Positions 46,038 through 58,084 of a stretch of 64,000 nucleotides of DNA are shown one piece after another. Under the pieces are notes generated by a model. The model was not told the origin of the DNA. It searched no databases and saw only the letters and a program-made list of their open reading frames with translations. Source of the DNA: Chondrilla cf. caribensis (Eukaryota > Porifera > Demospongiae > Chondrillida > Chondrillidae); contig OZ026560.1 of the NCBI GenBank assembly GCA_964020155.1, positions 1,603,501 through 1,667,500 on the forward strand, read 5' to 3'. Each line of letters starts with the position of its first letter. The stretch's first letter is position 1. The translations under genes and the position numbers were made by a program.

Positions 46038-47981
46038 ACACACACAGGACATACGAACACAGACACACATGCATGCATGCACACATACACACACACACAC
46101 GTACACACACACGCGCGCACCCCCCCCCCCCCACACACACAAACTTATACACCCCCCCACACACACAGACACAAAAACATGCAAACAGAGACACACATAC
46201 ATGCATGCACACCCACATCCACACATAACACATATACGCCCACACACCCACACACACATACACACTTACAATACTACTAAGTTGCTTCCTGCCAGTGCGC
46301 GTGGTTCAATACAAGAAATTGAATTGTTAGTGAGATACCTAAGGATAAAACATTTCAAGGATATACAGTACATATCTGTAGATGCAATAACATTTATTTT
46401 CTACATATTCTATATATTAATCATACTTACAGTGACCGCAGACGTCTGGAAGCATAAAATGACCTGGAATACAAGCCATCCAATTTATTGTCACTCAGAT
46501 CTCTAAAGGGTGTCAAGGGTGACAATTAACAAGGTGTCATACATAGGGCTTCACTTAGGAGTGGGAGCATTCATTCCTCTGCTGAGGTCTTACACATCTA
46601 CAATGGATATTCCCCTACTGCATATTTTAAAATTCCATTACACTCTCTCCTACACAACAATCCTTTCAAAAGTCCCCAAGAGAGACAACTTAACAAACTA
46701 TTTGCAATAGTCCAAGAATTTTGTACAAATGAACTCACAAATATTCCAAACGTTCGAGTCCAGTCAGTGAGTTTGGATCCAATCGTACCATCTTGTTCCC
46801 TGCCATTTCACTGAAGAGAAAATAGATAAGTCACACGTGCACTTCAGCAGGAAATGCTTTGGATTGCAACAAAGCAATAGATACTCTATAATTGTACTCA
46901 ACACTATGTCTATCATATAGCATTCTATCTAGCACAGATTTTAAGGGGAGTTGTAGAATTCTAGTAGGCATACCTTTTAGGGGACAGGGAGGATTCTGAG
47001 CATCATTATGAATGACAATCAATCAATGACAGCTCACATAGTGTTTACTGGAAGGCAGGAGCTTTCTTTATGTCACTTTATACAAAGGTTGGAGCTCAAC
47101 TTCTCCTCCCAGCTCAGCAATTGAACCCACCTACATTCCTTCCCCCTTTTAGAATGATGGCGAATAACACAGTAAACTATTGAAAAGAGAGTTGTTTGGC
47201 TAGGTAGCATCTATACATAAGTTCATTGGAATTTCACTAGCCATAAATGATTTATTTCACCAAATGTTTCAGCAGCTGACTTGCTGGCAGGTAGGAGCTT
47301 CCTTTATGTCACTTTATACAAACACTTTATCCCACTGAAGGTAGCAGGCAAACGTTTGGTGAAATGAATTTTTATGGCTTGTGAAATTCCAATGAACTTA
47401 TCCACAGTAAACTATTGCGAATTTTCGGTTGTTTCAATCTGCCGTTACTGTACATAAATATTTTGTGTACATATGTACATTTCTCCTTAGTAAATTGTGA
47501 CAGATCATAGAGGATTCAGGCACATTATTTGCTATGCAGGACCTTTACAGCCTCCCCACATCATTTGTGAACTATCGCAGAAGGATGCCTCATGACAACA
47601 GGAGTATTAAACAACAATGTGTCTCAACAGTAGGCTAACTTGAAAGTATGTAGGTACATATGCACATATGTACATACTTGAGAAGCAAAGTATACGTATC
47701 GTACTGTACACATAGTGCAAGACAATTTTAACAGACTTACAGTCTTTCTAAAAGACCCAGCCTAAAAAAGGCACCACGGTGAATAGTTGATATGTCATTG
47801 CTCTGGATGAACCTGTGGAAAGTTGGAAAACATTCACAACAACTATTGTGTCAGACCTTAACTGAGAGAGATCCATGCATATTAGGAGTGTAGGTATGTC
47901 ATTGATCTGCATGGTTAACATGTAGACATACGTACACATACATACATGCGAACACACATGCACACACATGTACACACACAT

Positions 47982-48020
<39 letters not shown>

Positions 48021-51000
48021 TGTAGTACGCACTTCATCGTTTTCATATGCATCAAAACTTACAAAATTCTCAGCCGTATGAGATCAGAGAAAGTAATACT
48101 TGTCACAGTGCTCAATTTATTGCTTATCATGTACCTATTGAACATACAGTGCACATACATATAAAGTGTTTAATTACAAGTGATTGCAAGGATTAATGAA
48201 AAATAGTACGGCAGACATCACTCAATAACACCTCCAGAGATCTCAAATAGTAACAGACTTTGCTGTAACTAAATACATTACCATACTGAAAGTCAGTGCT
48301 AGGAGTAGAAAAACTGTGTACATGGAAATTTCGCTTTCAAATACTTCTTGTATTGTTGAGTGGGTTGCAGTGTGTGGGGCAAACTGGAGCATGGGCAGGA
48401 TGTAGGGTGAGATATCTCACACGTGACAAAGGAAGTACGTGGAATATTTGTGAAACTTCAAAGCCTAGCACACGCCACATGTCATGTGCACAAGTAGGCA
48501 TCCTGAACAACACAACTGCAGGATGTACTGTTATCACAAGTACAGTAGGACCCCACGTATCAGGAAAACTCAGTAATTGGACAATTTAAGAAACATGGCG
48601 ACCACTTCCCATAACATCCTATTTCATACACTTTCAACATCAGAATTAGGAATACCTAAATTTGAGACCATTTTGACTCGTCCCACAGATGGTTCTACTG
48701 TATACCAGACTAGGATTCCGTGTTCACACACAATACTGAACGACAATGTACTGTAAATCATTTCACACAATAACACACTATAGCTTACAATGATAGCTTA
48801 TGATTGTAGCACTCCACATACCAAAATTGCACACACAGTACCAGCTAGTAATATACCTAAGTCAGTACATGCACAGTATATGATGCACTGTACATACAGT
48901 ACATTATCATCCAGCATTATAAAATGCTACACATGTTTACTGTGTCACTTACAGGATTTGTAAATTTTCCAACGGCTTCATTCCTCTGTATTCTACAGAT
49001 GCTATGTTATTCGAGCTGAGATGTCTGCAAATATGATAATAATATGTAGGTGAGCAAGGTAAGTGCACGAACATACATACATACATATGTATGTATGTAC
49101 AAAGATATTGCATACAGTATGTGCTTATGTGACTGTCCACGTGAAGCAGTCCATACAGTATGTACATGTGGCATACGTATAATTATGTTCTGTAAGTACA
49201 GTGAATTGTTGTTAATAGTATTATGGCACTGCTTTATCTACAAAACCTTTTAATCTGCCACAATTTCCCAGTACCAATATAATGTACTAGTACAATTGAA
49301 TATCCAGTTAATCTGCCAAACTAGCTAATGTAGACATGTAGATAAGTGACTGTTCACGTGAAGCAGGTCCGCATATTCACACAATGTAAAAAATTCAAGT
49401 TGTGAAGATTGGAAGGAATTGCTATTGTCCCATGCTATTTTCTACAGCTTATGATGCACACAGAATGAATGAGACTTACAGCATTAGTAAGGCACCAAGC
49501 CCTTTAAAGTATGGTTCCTTGATCACTTCTAAGGAATTATTGTTTAGATATCTGTAGGAGAATATGCATAAAATCAGTGTAAATACAGGACCTGACTGTG
49601 TAGGGTAATGGTACTATGAGCATGTAGGGGTGAGAATAGTAAGTGCACGAACATTAGTTATGGTGATGTGTTACCAGAAAATGTTTAAGTGATAGCAAAA
49701 GTGGTGTTATGTAGCAATGTGGTGTAAGGAGATGGTGAAGGTGGGAGGGGATGGGGAGGAGGTAGGACTGAGGGTAGAAGGGGATGGTGAGGAGGTAGTA
49801 CTGAGAGTGGAAGGGATGGTGAGGAGGTAGTACTGAGAGTAGAAGGGGATGGCGAGGAGGTAGTACTGAGAGTGGAAGGGATGGTGAGGAGGTAGTACTG
49901 AGAGTGGAAGGGATGGTGAGGAGGTAGTACTGAGGGTGGAAGGGATGGTGAGGAGGTAGTACTGAGGGTGGAAGGGATGGTGAGGAGGTAGTACTGAGAG
50001 TGGAAGGGGTGGTGAGGAGGTAGTACTGAGAGTGGAAGGGATGGTGAGGAGGTAGTACTGAGGGTGGAAGGGATGGTGAGGAGGTAGTACTGAGAGTGGA
50101 AGGGGTGGTGAGGAGGTAGTACTGAGAGTGGAAGGGGTGGTGAGGAGGTAGTACTGAGAGTGGAAGGGATGGGGAGGAGGTAGTACTGAGGGTGGAAGGG
50201 ATGGTGAGGAGGTAGTACTGAGAGTGGAAGGGATGGGGAGGAGGTAGTACTGAGGGTGGAAGGGATGGTGAGGAGGTAGTACTGAGGGTGGAAGGGATGG
50301 TGAGGAGGTAGTACCGAGGGTGGAAGGGGATGACGATGACATAGCAGTGAAGGTAAATGGGTTTGTGAAGAATCACATACATGAGAGTGAGGGCATTACA
50401 GCAGCCGACTGAGAATGCAGTGACATGGGTGTGAAGAAGCCAAACAGAGTACATAATGATGTCAAATGGAAACGAAGAGAGATAAGGGCCAACCTGTCAG
50501 ATAGCATGCCATGCTAAGAAGGAAACACATAATAACATTGTAAGATATTAGGTAAATCATACTGTACACTTTAGTTCTGTTAAATTTAAGTCAGATCAAA
50601 ATTCCTACCTTCACTTTAAGGCAAGTTCATACTGTGATAGCCACAACACTCACACATGTTAGAATGTGTGTGAACATATTGGTATAGTTCATACCAATAG
50701 TGATGGAATGGTATATCACCCGATAATGATGCATAGTGGAGTCGGCTCAAGTCAAACTTGTCTATTTCACATTTCTGGGCAAGTCTGATGGGTAACCTGG
50801 TTCCAACAATCTAGGGTTTAGAATATTAATATCTTTTAGGTAGAATCGTAGATGAATAGTACAGTGTCCCAAAAGGTTTAAAATATCAAGGCATCACTTC
50901 TTCATTCAATATACAAATCCACTGGTATAGGATAAGCAGAAGGCAAACAAATAGGAATGAAAAAGCTACATACATATGCACATACGTACTGTGTATACCT

Positions 51001-54000
51001 AATTATGTACATACAATATATGTACATATAACTAGTATCCTTTAAAGAGAACGTACAATATTGTAGATTACATTCATGTGTGAGTATGTATGTATATAAT
51101 AGGTGTACGGTATAGACACATATAATGTATGTATGTGTATACACATTCTATCTCATGCATCTGTGTTATACTTACAGCCCACACACAAGCCACATAAAAT
51201 ACTGACACAATAAACAGATGAAACCATTCAATATCGTTAGTAGTTGGTGGGTTTGGTGAGGAATGGAGAGGCACAATCAACTTGTTCCATCCTGTTTGAC
51301 CAGCCATACCAAACATAGAGTGGCTTGCTTACCAAAAGTGAACGACATTTCCTGTTGCATGCATAACTGCACAAAACACACACACACTTTTGGCAGCTTT
51401 GTAGACACTACATCCTGTACTTGTAGATACCAATCGATTCTATGTACACACAGTACCAGGAATCAGTAGAGTTGTGCTAGTTTGTGCAGCTACAAACGAT
51501 AATATAGTCATTAATGAAGATTTTAGACTGTAAGTAGGTGTAATGTTTGCAATAGTGATAAGGTGTACTAAGTACTGTACGCATGCATACTATATTCATA
51601 ATATTATGGATCCTTTCAGGACAGATTACACTAAAACTTCAGCATGACTTCAAAAAGGACCATCCATACTAATCCATAACACAGTATAATAATATTGCAC
51701 TTTATACTATAAGATCATATTTATTAAATCAATAAATTACTTCTTTAAAAATAATACTGGTTGTGACTACTGGTGCCTACGTATCTGAAGCACGCACATG
51801 TAGGATTGCTAATGAGTATAGGTCACTCTTCAGAGGCTTCAGAGAAAACCATTTTACATCCTACTTAATATCCACAAGCAATGCAATGGTTTCATTCATC
51901 AAACTTCACCTTGGCTTCAACATCACTTTCTCCCTTCCTCCCACACTCCCCATCTATGTCTGTGTGATCATGTGTATGTGTGTTTGCGCATAGGTGTGCA
52001 TGTGTGTACGTACACATGTGTACATGTGCATGTATGTGTTTGTGCATAGGTATGCATGTGTGTACGTACACATGTGTACATGTACATGTACATGTATGTG
52101 TTTGTAAGTATTGTGTACATACATGTGTACATACTGTAAAGTACATATGTACATACATAGTAAACGTCTTTCATGTAAGAATGCTAAGTAAACCTGGAAT
52201 GTACCTATAAGAAGCCCATTGTACAGAAAGGAAGTATCTGAAAACGTTGGTGATGCAGGGTGGGGGTGTCTGAACACATTAGAGATGTAGAGTGGGCTGT
52301 CTAAGTATACTCACTGCGGTATGGTGGCATGTTAAGACACTCGTTAGATTGAATTCATAGCTCGATACACTCAATTGGATGAAATGAGGATGTTTGAAAA
52401 ACCCAATAGGACAGGGAATGGACCACAATTAAAAACCACTAATGCAGATATACCAGTAATACCCTGGTATGCACTCAACAACCTACAGTGTGGTCAATGA
52501 TGTCAGAAATTCAAATGGAGAATTGGACAGATCTGCAATTTGGTTGTCATGAAGATACCTACAGAACAGAACAAGTGATATATCAAAGCACACAGTCCAA
52601 CTTGTTCAGTAAGTACTTTGAAGGGCACAGCAAAATCTGTACATTCTATCAGAGGTACTTGCTATCAGTACTGTTTGACATAATGTACATGAGCTGTGAA
52701 GTGAGAAAAGTATATGCAGTAACAGAAGTCTGTGCTAACCAGGGTACTTATGCACACAATAAACACGTTCCACTGTAGGTACAGAATGGGTACAAACTCA
52801 ATATGCATATGTAGTTGCAACTTCTAACAAAAAAGTCAATCCTACCACCAAGGGTCAATATCTATATATCCGACTTCACTACAAAACTCAATCAAGGAAC
52901 AAACTACCATGGAAGTTCAGAACAGAATTACAAAAGATGGGCAAATCTGAACACTAGCTAATATAAGTATGTGTGAAGGTTTATAGCATGGAGACTATAA
53001 TTCATCATACTGCAGTATAGTTGGATTTGCCTGTAAACATATAATGCATTTTGAAGTTAACATGAGTTGACAGCACTTACAGGAATTGCAATGCTGTTAA
53101 TCCCGTAAACCATGAAGAATTGAGGTACGTGAATCTGTTTTCATGAAGAGATCTATACACATGTATATAAAACATAGAAGATTGCTTACACATAAAAACA
53201 ATTCATGATGCATAACATAATACATTAGTACAATATCTACATACATACATACATGTGCAACCATATGTAAATACATGTACCATATGACAGACCACATGGT
53301 ACTATAGCATATAGGCTTACAAGAGTGTGAGAGAACGAAGGTGAGCAAAGGCCTGTGGCTGTATTCCCCAAAGTCGGTTCTGGTGAAGGAGTCTTCAAGA
53401 CAAAAGGTAAAGCAACAGAAGTCATCGCCTGATTGTACATTGAAAGCTACATATGTTCCATGTAATTGATTGCATGTAACTGTACATGTAAAATTAGCAG
53501 TGAAATGCACCACAATATAAAAATATATGCAAAAATGGAACCGATAATGGATGCCAGTGAAGAATGACCAACTTACAATCTCTGCAAATTCACCAGGCCT
53601 CCAAATACAGGTGTAAGGAATGTCAATTGATTGTCATCCAGGTATCTAAATATACAGTCAAATGTACAACGGTAAAACTCTCACATGAGAACAAAAATCT
53701 ACATCTACTTACAGAAATTTCAATCCACGCAGTCCAGAGAAAGCACCTGGATGCATGCTTGAGATGAGATTGCCATGAAGCTCTCTATTCAGAGAAAAAT
53801 CGGAGAAAAAGCAAATGACACATCAATGTGAGCTCGAATTACCACGCTAATAGGCCAAGGCACATTATTACATAATCAATTCTTTAATATTATTACGGTA
53901 AAAAGTACTGATTACTACATATAATTTTTGGCATACAATAGGAGGGTTTTATTGATTTAGAATAAAGAGGCATGTAGAGGTACTCAACACACACCCTTAC

Positions 54001-55079
54001 CAGTGTCTTCCTTAAAAACAGCCCAAATGCAATTGAGTGCAACAGTTAACACAGCTACAACAAGCACCCAATAGTATTTAACACATCATTACTACCCCCC
54101 ATTTATCAATATACATATATTCCAAAAATTAACAGAACGAGAGATCATTGTTCACAAAGTTACAGTGTCTGTTTTGATGTTTATCAATGAAACTCTGTAT
54201 GAATGTACTATGCAAGTAGGTATCTGACATGAGAACAATTCTGTCTTACAGTCTTGATAGGGATGTGAAGACCCTAAATGCATTTTCTGGTAGGTTGGAC
54301 AGTTGATTGTAGCTGAGATTTCTAAAATTCAATCAAAAGGAGAATGTGCATCAAGTCAGATTAGTTCAAAAGCAAATGCTACTCACTACTTAGTCTAGGA
54401 CTCACAGCATTAAAATGTCAGAGTAATTTCCTTCATAAATTGGCATTGTTCTAAGGCCAGCATTTGAGCAGTCAATGATTGTTTCACTGCATACTCTACA
54501 ATTCCTGGCTGGACATCTGTAAGGTAAATTCGAAGGAGGACGTGAAGGTGATGTCGTTGGCGTTTCAGATGTCGGAGTTGTATGAGGTCCAGAAGTTTTC
54601 GTTGACACTGCAGGACCAACCGTAGTTGATGAGAGTACTGGTGCTGAATCTGTAGACAATGTGTCTGCAGTGGAAATGGACACAGTCGGTGATTGTGTAT
54701 CGGACGGTACAATGTGCAGGTCAGTTGTTGGGGATTCCACTGGCAATCCAGGCTGCAAAGTACTCAGATGATCTCCAACAGTTAGCATCGATTCTACCAT
54801 TGTAACGGTAGGCATTGGCATTGAACTGGGTTTTGCGTGCACTGAGGTGTCAGTATGCACGAGTACGGTATCATGCATGCTGCTTGTATCCCTGGAAGGG
54901 ACTGCTGTAATCCTTGACACCATCCCGGATGACGGGGCGACACAATTATTGGGCGAAGGCCAAACATCCGATGCGTTGATTCCCAGCAGCAATACGGCAT
55001 CCGGAGGTACAATGCACTCTTCGCATCTGCTCAAACGAGTGATGTAGATAAACAAGCACATCCACCAGAAAGTTGACAT
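38950..55079 (-). CDS. Secreted LRR-Ig-EGF protein with mucin-like N-terminus
   Basis: Minus-strand exons: 55079-54406, 54321-54250, 53784-53713, 53645-53577, 53392-53321, 53152-53081, 49551-49480, 49024-48953, 47812-47741, 46810-46739, 46502-46431, 45228-45085, 44220-44045, 43966-43848, 43469-43283, 40810-40548, 40125-40039, 39185-38950; about 870 residues. One small exon between 43283 and 40810 is missing, because phase 1 must become phase 2 there. Order: signal peptide ([13 protein letters not shown]), about 150 Ser/Thr-rich residues, LRR N-cap with CPARNCRVC, about twelve LRRs (such as [14 protein letters not shown]), C-cap [14 protein letters not shown], Ig domain (FWIR...GQYVCVAV), second Ig ([11 protein letters not shown]), EGF ([11 protein letters not shown]...[12 protein letters not shown]) and a Ser/Thr/Pro tail. 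No transmembrane segment at the modelled end. LRR-Ig proteins are adhesion or guidance factors; the orthologue is not identified. Confidence 0.85.
39132..39510. repeat. Tandem triplication of about 138 bp around a Pro-rich coding segment
   Basis: Three head-to-tail copies (about 39132-39275, 39277-39415, 39417-39510). Each has an acceptor and a coding core for IPVTTPP plus the following intron. The first (lowest-coordinate) copy is the start of the last exon. The middle copy lacks a GT at its would-be donor; the third has GTTTAA. Confidence 0.8.
40331..40436. repeat. (CA)n-rich tract
   Basis: CA dinucleotides with A and T interruptions in the intron between the second Ig exon and the EGF exon. 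Confidence 0.9.
41240..41600. mobile_element. Cluster of pogo/Tigger-like MITE ends
   Basis: CAGTAAACCCTCACAATTGA near 41447 and CAGTGGAACCTGTCTAATGA at 41512, plus TCAACATCAGAATTAGGACC at 41360-41385, which also occurs in the 48545 copy. At least two overlapping or nested copies. Confidence 0.6.
41818..42850 (+). pseudogene. Nested remnant of an uncharacterised invertebrate protein family
   Basis: Plus-strand fragments inside an intron of the minus-strand LRR gene. The first, from ATG 41818, reads [19 protein letters not shown]. The second, after a TTGCTGCAG acceptor near 42615, reads VGEILE and then, after a frame change, [26 protein letters not shown] and later GLEVPC. This matches, from memory, a domain common in uncharacterised sponge and cnidarian proteins with GYHVY, VVGE, AVAV and VVGH words. 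A frameshift and stop make it non-functional. Confidence 0.45.
43010..43152. mobile_element. MITE copy ending GGTTCTACTGTA
   Basis: GTGACTGGATTATCAAGG and ATAAGGTGACCGCTGATACA lead to AGGTTCTACTGTA, the right terminus shared with the other MITEs. The body is related to the 41512 copy. Confidence 0.5.
43534..43740. repeat. (TG)n tract with CG-interrupted tail
   Basis: A pure TG core at about 43534-43618, followed by TG/CG/TA mixtures to 43740, in the intron between the two exons of the first Ig domain. Confidence 0.95.
44295..44372. repeat. (CA)n tract
   Basis: CA dinucleotides with two TA interruptions, in the intron just upstream (on the minus strand) of the LRR C-cap exon. Confidence 0.95.
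45320..45712. repeat. Minisatellite, 28-30-bp unit
   Basis: Unit CATACCAAACTCAGCACACT plus TTACACACG or GTACACA, about 13 copies with single-base differences. In an LRR-gene intron. It is open in several plus-strand frames but those are not genes. Confidence 0.95.
45898..46262. repeat. Compound (CA)n / poly-C / (CG)n tract
   Basis: Long CA runs interrupted by CGCGCGCG, by C runs of 10-14 and by CATGCATGCATG. Intronic. Confidence 0.95.
47168..47417. mobile_element. Fold-back element with long inverted arms and 15-bp flanking repeats
   Basis: Arms at about 47217-47270 and 47350-47402 are reverse complements over about 48 bp (GTTCATTGGAATTTCAC... / ...GTGAAATTCCAATGAAC) with a few mismatches. 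The 15-mer CACAGTAAACTATTG occurs at 47168-47182 and 47403-47417. Intronic. Confidence 0.8.
48545..48703. mobile_element. pogo/Tigger-like MITE, nearly complete copy
   Basis: Starts TACAGTAGGACCCCAC and ends GGTTCTACTGTA, with TCAACATCAGAATTAGGA and TTTGACTCGTCCCACA inside. About 160 bp, one of the best-bounded copies. Confidence 0.7.
49245..49335. repeat. Dispersed repeat shared with 15585-15690
   Basis: CCTTTTAATCTGCCACAATTTCCCAGT to CCAAACTAGC, colinear with the NSA2-intron copy. Family unknown. Confidence 0.65.
49720..50338. repeat. G-rich minisatellite, 32-bp unit, about 18 copies
   Basis: Unit AGTACTGAGAGTGGAAGGG plus ATGGTGAGGAGGT, repeated about 18 times with G/A variants. It lies in the 3.5-kb intron between LRR exons 53081 and 49551. 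The purine-rich strand is the plus strand, so the host transcript carries the pyrimidine strand. Confidence 0.97.
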
Positions 55080-58000
55080 ATTTTTTTTCGTGCACGTAAC
55101 AATGGATCTTTGTCAACAAGGAAAATGGCGCCAAGTTAACCCGGTGTTTATGCATTGCTGTGTTACTATTGTTAGCACGACACTGTCCAAATTTGGACTG
55201 CAATCTGTGGGTCGCCTAATACACCGGATGTGAACCTGACGTCACACGTCAAGCTACCAGACCTCGTCCGGAGAGAAACGTCCCTGGAGAAGTAATCTGT
55301 TCCTTGAAGAATCAGCTAGGTATCAAGGTGGGTGAAAATTGCATTTATGAATGACGGAATTTTATATCGAATTGTGCTGAAAAGTTAGGAGAAAGTGCCA
55401 CTTTTGTTGTGAAAGATTTAACTGACAGTTACTTGGTTGTGACATTGAGTGGTGTTTTCCATGCCTGTTTCATTGCCGTTTCATCTCTTGCGAAGAAGAA
55501 AACGTGCCTGCAAACTCTCCGATTGAAATCATTTCCTTCAATTCATCTCATTATGTAGCACTTTAATCTTGTTAACTTCTGTACACTCGTCACAATGGGT
55601 ACGATCGTTATCGTGCTGCGGTAGGTGGGGTCCCAAAGCTCACGTCGGACCTTCTGCAGTAGATAATTTACTACCAGGAGAAAGGATGTATGATTCTCCC
55701 CGGGCGAAGATGGAGTTACGGTCGGCTCCTAACTGTCGTTGGATATATTATGGTCGAATGCGTTACAAACGTATACTGGACGTATTTCGAGGAGCGACGT
55801 CTTCTCTTAACCGACAGTAAGGTGGAGTAACATGGAACAGCCGGTGTCTTTCGAGTTACTTGATGTTGAGATGTTGACACGGTATTGAATCGCCTGCGTG
55901 GGAACATAGATGAGTGCCTATCTGTTGTGGAGCGTCTATGGTAGGAACACCGTAGAGTGTTTATATATTGCGTAGCATAGTGACTGACATGAACCTCCAT
56001 CAATAATATGTGTTAAAAGGATCTGAACCTGCCGATTCCAAGTTCCCCCCTATGTGGCGCTACCACCTTGTTGCCCTATGCGCGTTCCAATCTAATTTCT
56101 CTTCGAAACGATTATTTCTGGCATTTGTGATCTTCAGATAGACAAAAGAATACCTTGCTTTTCGGTCGAAGAATAACAGCTCTGCCCAATCGACTTTGAA
56201 TAGTGCGCACGTGGTTGTACCACTACCGTTCATAGGACCTTTTCTTTATTCTTTGTCCACCGTGTGCACGAACGTTTATTTCCAGTGCGACCTCTGTGTT
56301 CTGTATGCTACCCGTGTTCACTGACTATTGAGAATTTCATAGTCTAGTGTCCGGTACTAGGTTGTTTCCACATGCTGTGGTGTCATTCGGGAGACGTGCA
56401 GTAGAACCTCACAATTGAGACTACCTGTGGGACCAGTCAAAATGGTCTGCTTTGTGAGGTATTCTTAACTCTACTGTCGAAAGTGTATAGAGTAAGGAGT
56501 AAGTAAGTAAGTAAGATGAAAAATAGCAGCCATATTGTCAAATTAGTCTTTGAGTGGGGTTTTACTTTATGTAATGAACTTCAAGTGACTTTTTGAGGGG
56601 AATCTGAAGCCAATGATCCATGGTTCACGATACCAAACCACGAATTAATTTTCAATTTCATTGGAAGATGCTAGTCATGTGCACGTCCCCTTTTGAATCA
56701 GAGTTTGTACATTTACCCACATAACGTATGTATGGATATGGATATGGAGACTTATTTAAACTGGGAAGGCCTTTAGCCAGAGGCTACTTCACAAGGCACC
56801 CAGTATGTATGTACTTGATTTTGTGTTTATGTCACGAGTCTTCACTGTGTGATCCAATCAGGATAGTTTTGTGTTTCTGTAATAGTTTTGTGATAATTTA
56901 CCTCAAGCAAGGTCACATGCGTACCTTCTTCCTGAGCTGCACAGTGTATTGAAGAGTGTAAATAAGCAACTAGCATTTCCGATATAAGTATGTATGTAGG
57001 TGGGATCAACAGTCTGAGTAACAGCTGTGAGTGCTTTCACGGGTATTGGAGGGAGTTCATGTGTACATTTGTATGTTATTGTGAGCCCAATATACCAATC
57101 ATACCCACATAGAGGATCATGCCCCTACGTCATGCTACTGGTGCTAATTCTCTGGAAGTGCAAGAGAATGTGTACAATAATATGTAGTCGTATAATAGTA
57201 TCTGCATAATGTGCTTCTTTCATTCAATCAGTTCTAAGTACATACATACATGCTTGGATCGGTACTTTAGAATTTGATTTCGTGAACATTTACATACATG
57301 CATAAATTGAAATAGCACTGGTATTCCTAATTGACCTATTATTGATTAATATTATTTATTGACCTATGCATATAGATGTTTTGACCAGGCAGGTTGACTT
57401 ACGTAGGCATTCACTGGTTGTAGTGTATGGTGTGCTTGATGTCTATTATGTTGAATCCTGCTATTTTCAAGACTCCCAGGAATGTACATATGTACACAGT
57501 TCTTCATATACGTACATACGTAGTTGCACTTCTGTGTGATGCATGACTTCAATGCAAGTTTTTTGTCATTTTCTTTACCTTCAACTGTCTCAATGTTTAT
57601 GTAAATTACTGTTGTGTTTCTTCCACTTTTATTTATTGGGAAACCTCATTTGTCCAATTTGTCATTGTGATTAACGTAGGTGCCTTAACTGAGGTGTGAT
57701 TGATGTGCCCTGTTTTATCCAACACTTGGATTATCTCACACACTTCTAAGCAGCAAATGTGGTCAGATAGACCAGTTTGCACTGTAAATGTGTAGTTTTC
57801 TTGGCACTATCTTTGAATTTTTTCTTTACAGCTAGTAATTCACCAGGAACAAGTCTTAACATACATTATGTAGAAAGAACATTTTTCTACATACGTATGT
57901 GAGGCAGCAGGAATGTACATACATACGTACAACAAACTTACGTATCTACGTACATTTTCTATGTAGAAGTTTGCAAATATATAGGGTATTTGCTAATAAG

Positions 58001-58084
58001 TAGCTTATCATACTTCGTTTTGTGTACATGTGTTAATTGGTATTGATCAACTTTCATATATTACGTGTATATTTTTGTCACAGA
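55080..58084. other. 3-kb spacer between divergent genes
   Basis: Contains both promoters. A GC-richer, CpG-containing stretch lies at about 55200-55330 and 55600-56300. A candidate untranslated first exon for the plus gene ends near 55318 (...AATCAGCTAG before GTATCAAGG). A MITE copy is at 56400-56500 (CAGTAGAACCTCACAATTGA). No convincing coding exon; frames near 55569 and 56728 lack domains. Confidence 0.4.
56400..56500. mobile_element. pogo/Tigger-like MITE, left half
   Basis: CAGTAGAACCTCACAATTGA, then GACTACCTGTGGGACCAGTC and TGAAAGTG-like GAAAGTGTATAGAGTAA. The cleanest left terminus of the family in this window. Confidence 0.65.

Noticed and set aside
49654..50454. A 266-codon minus-strand Ser/Pro/Thr-rich frame with a repeated unit
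   Set aside because: The minisatellite unit is 32 bp, so three units make a frame; two frames are open at once and no signal or splice sites link them to a gene.
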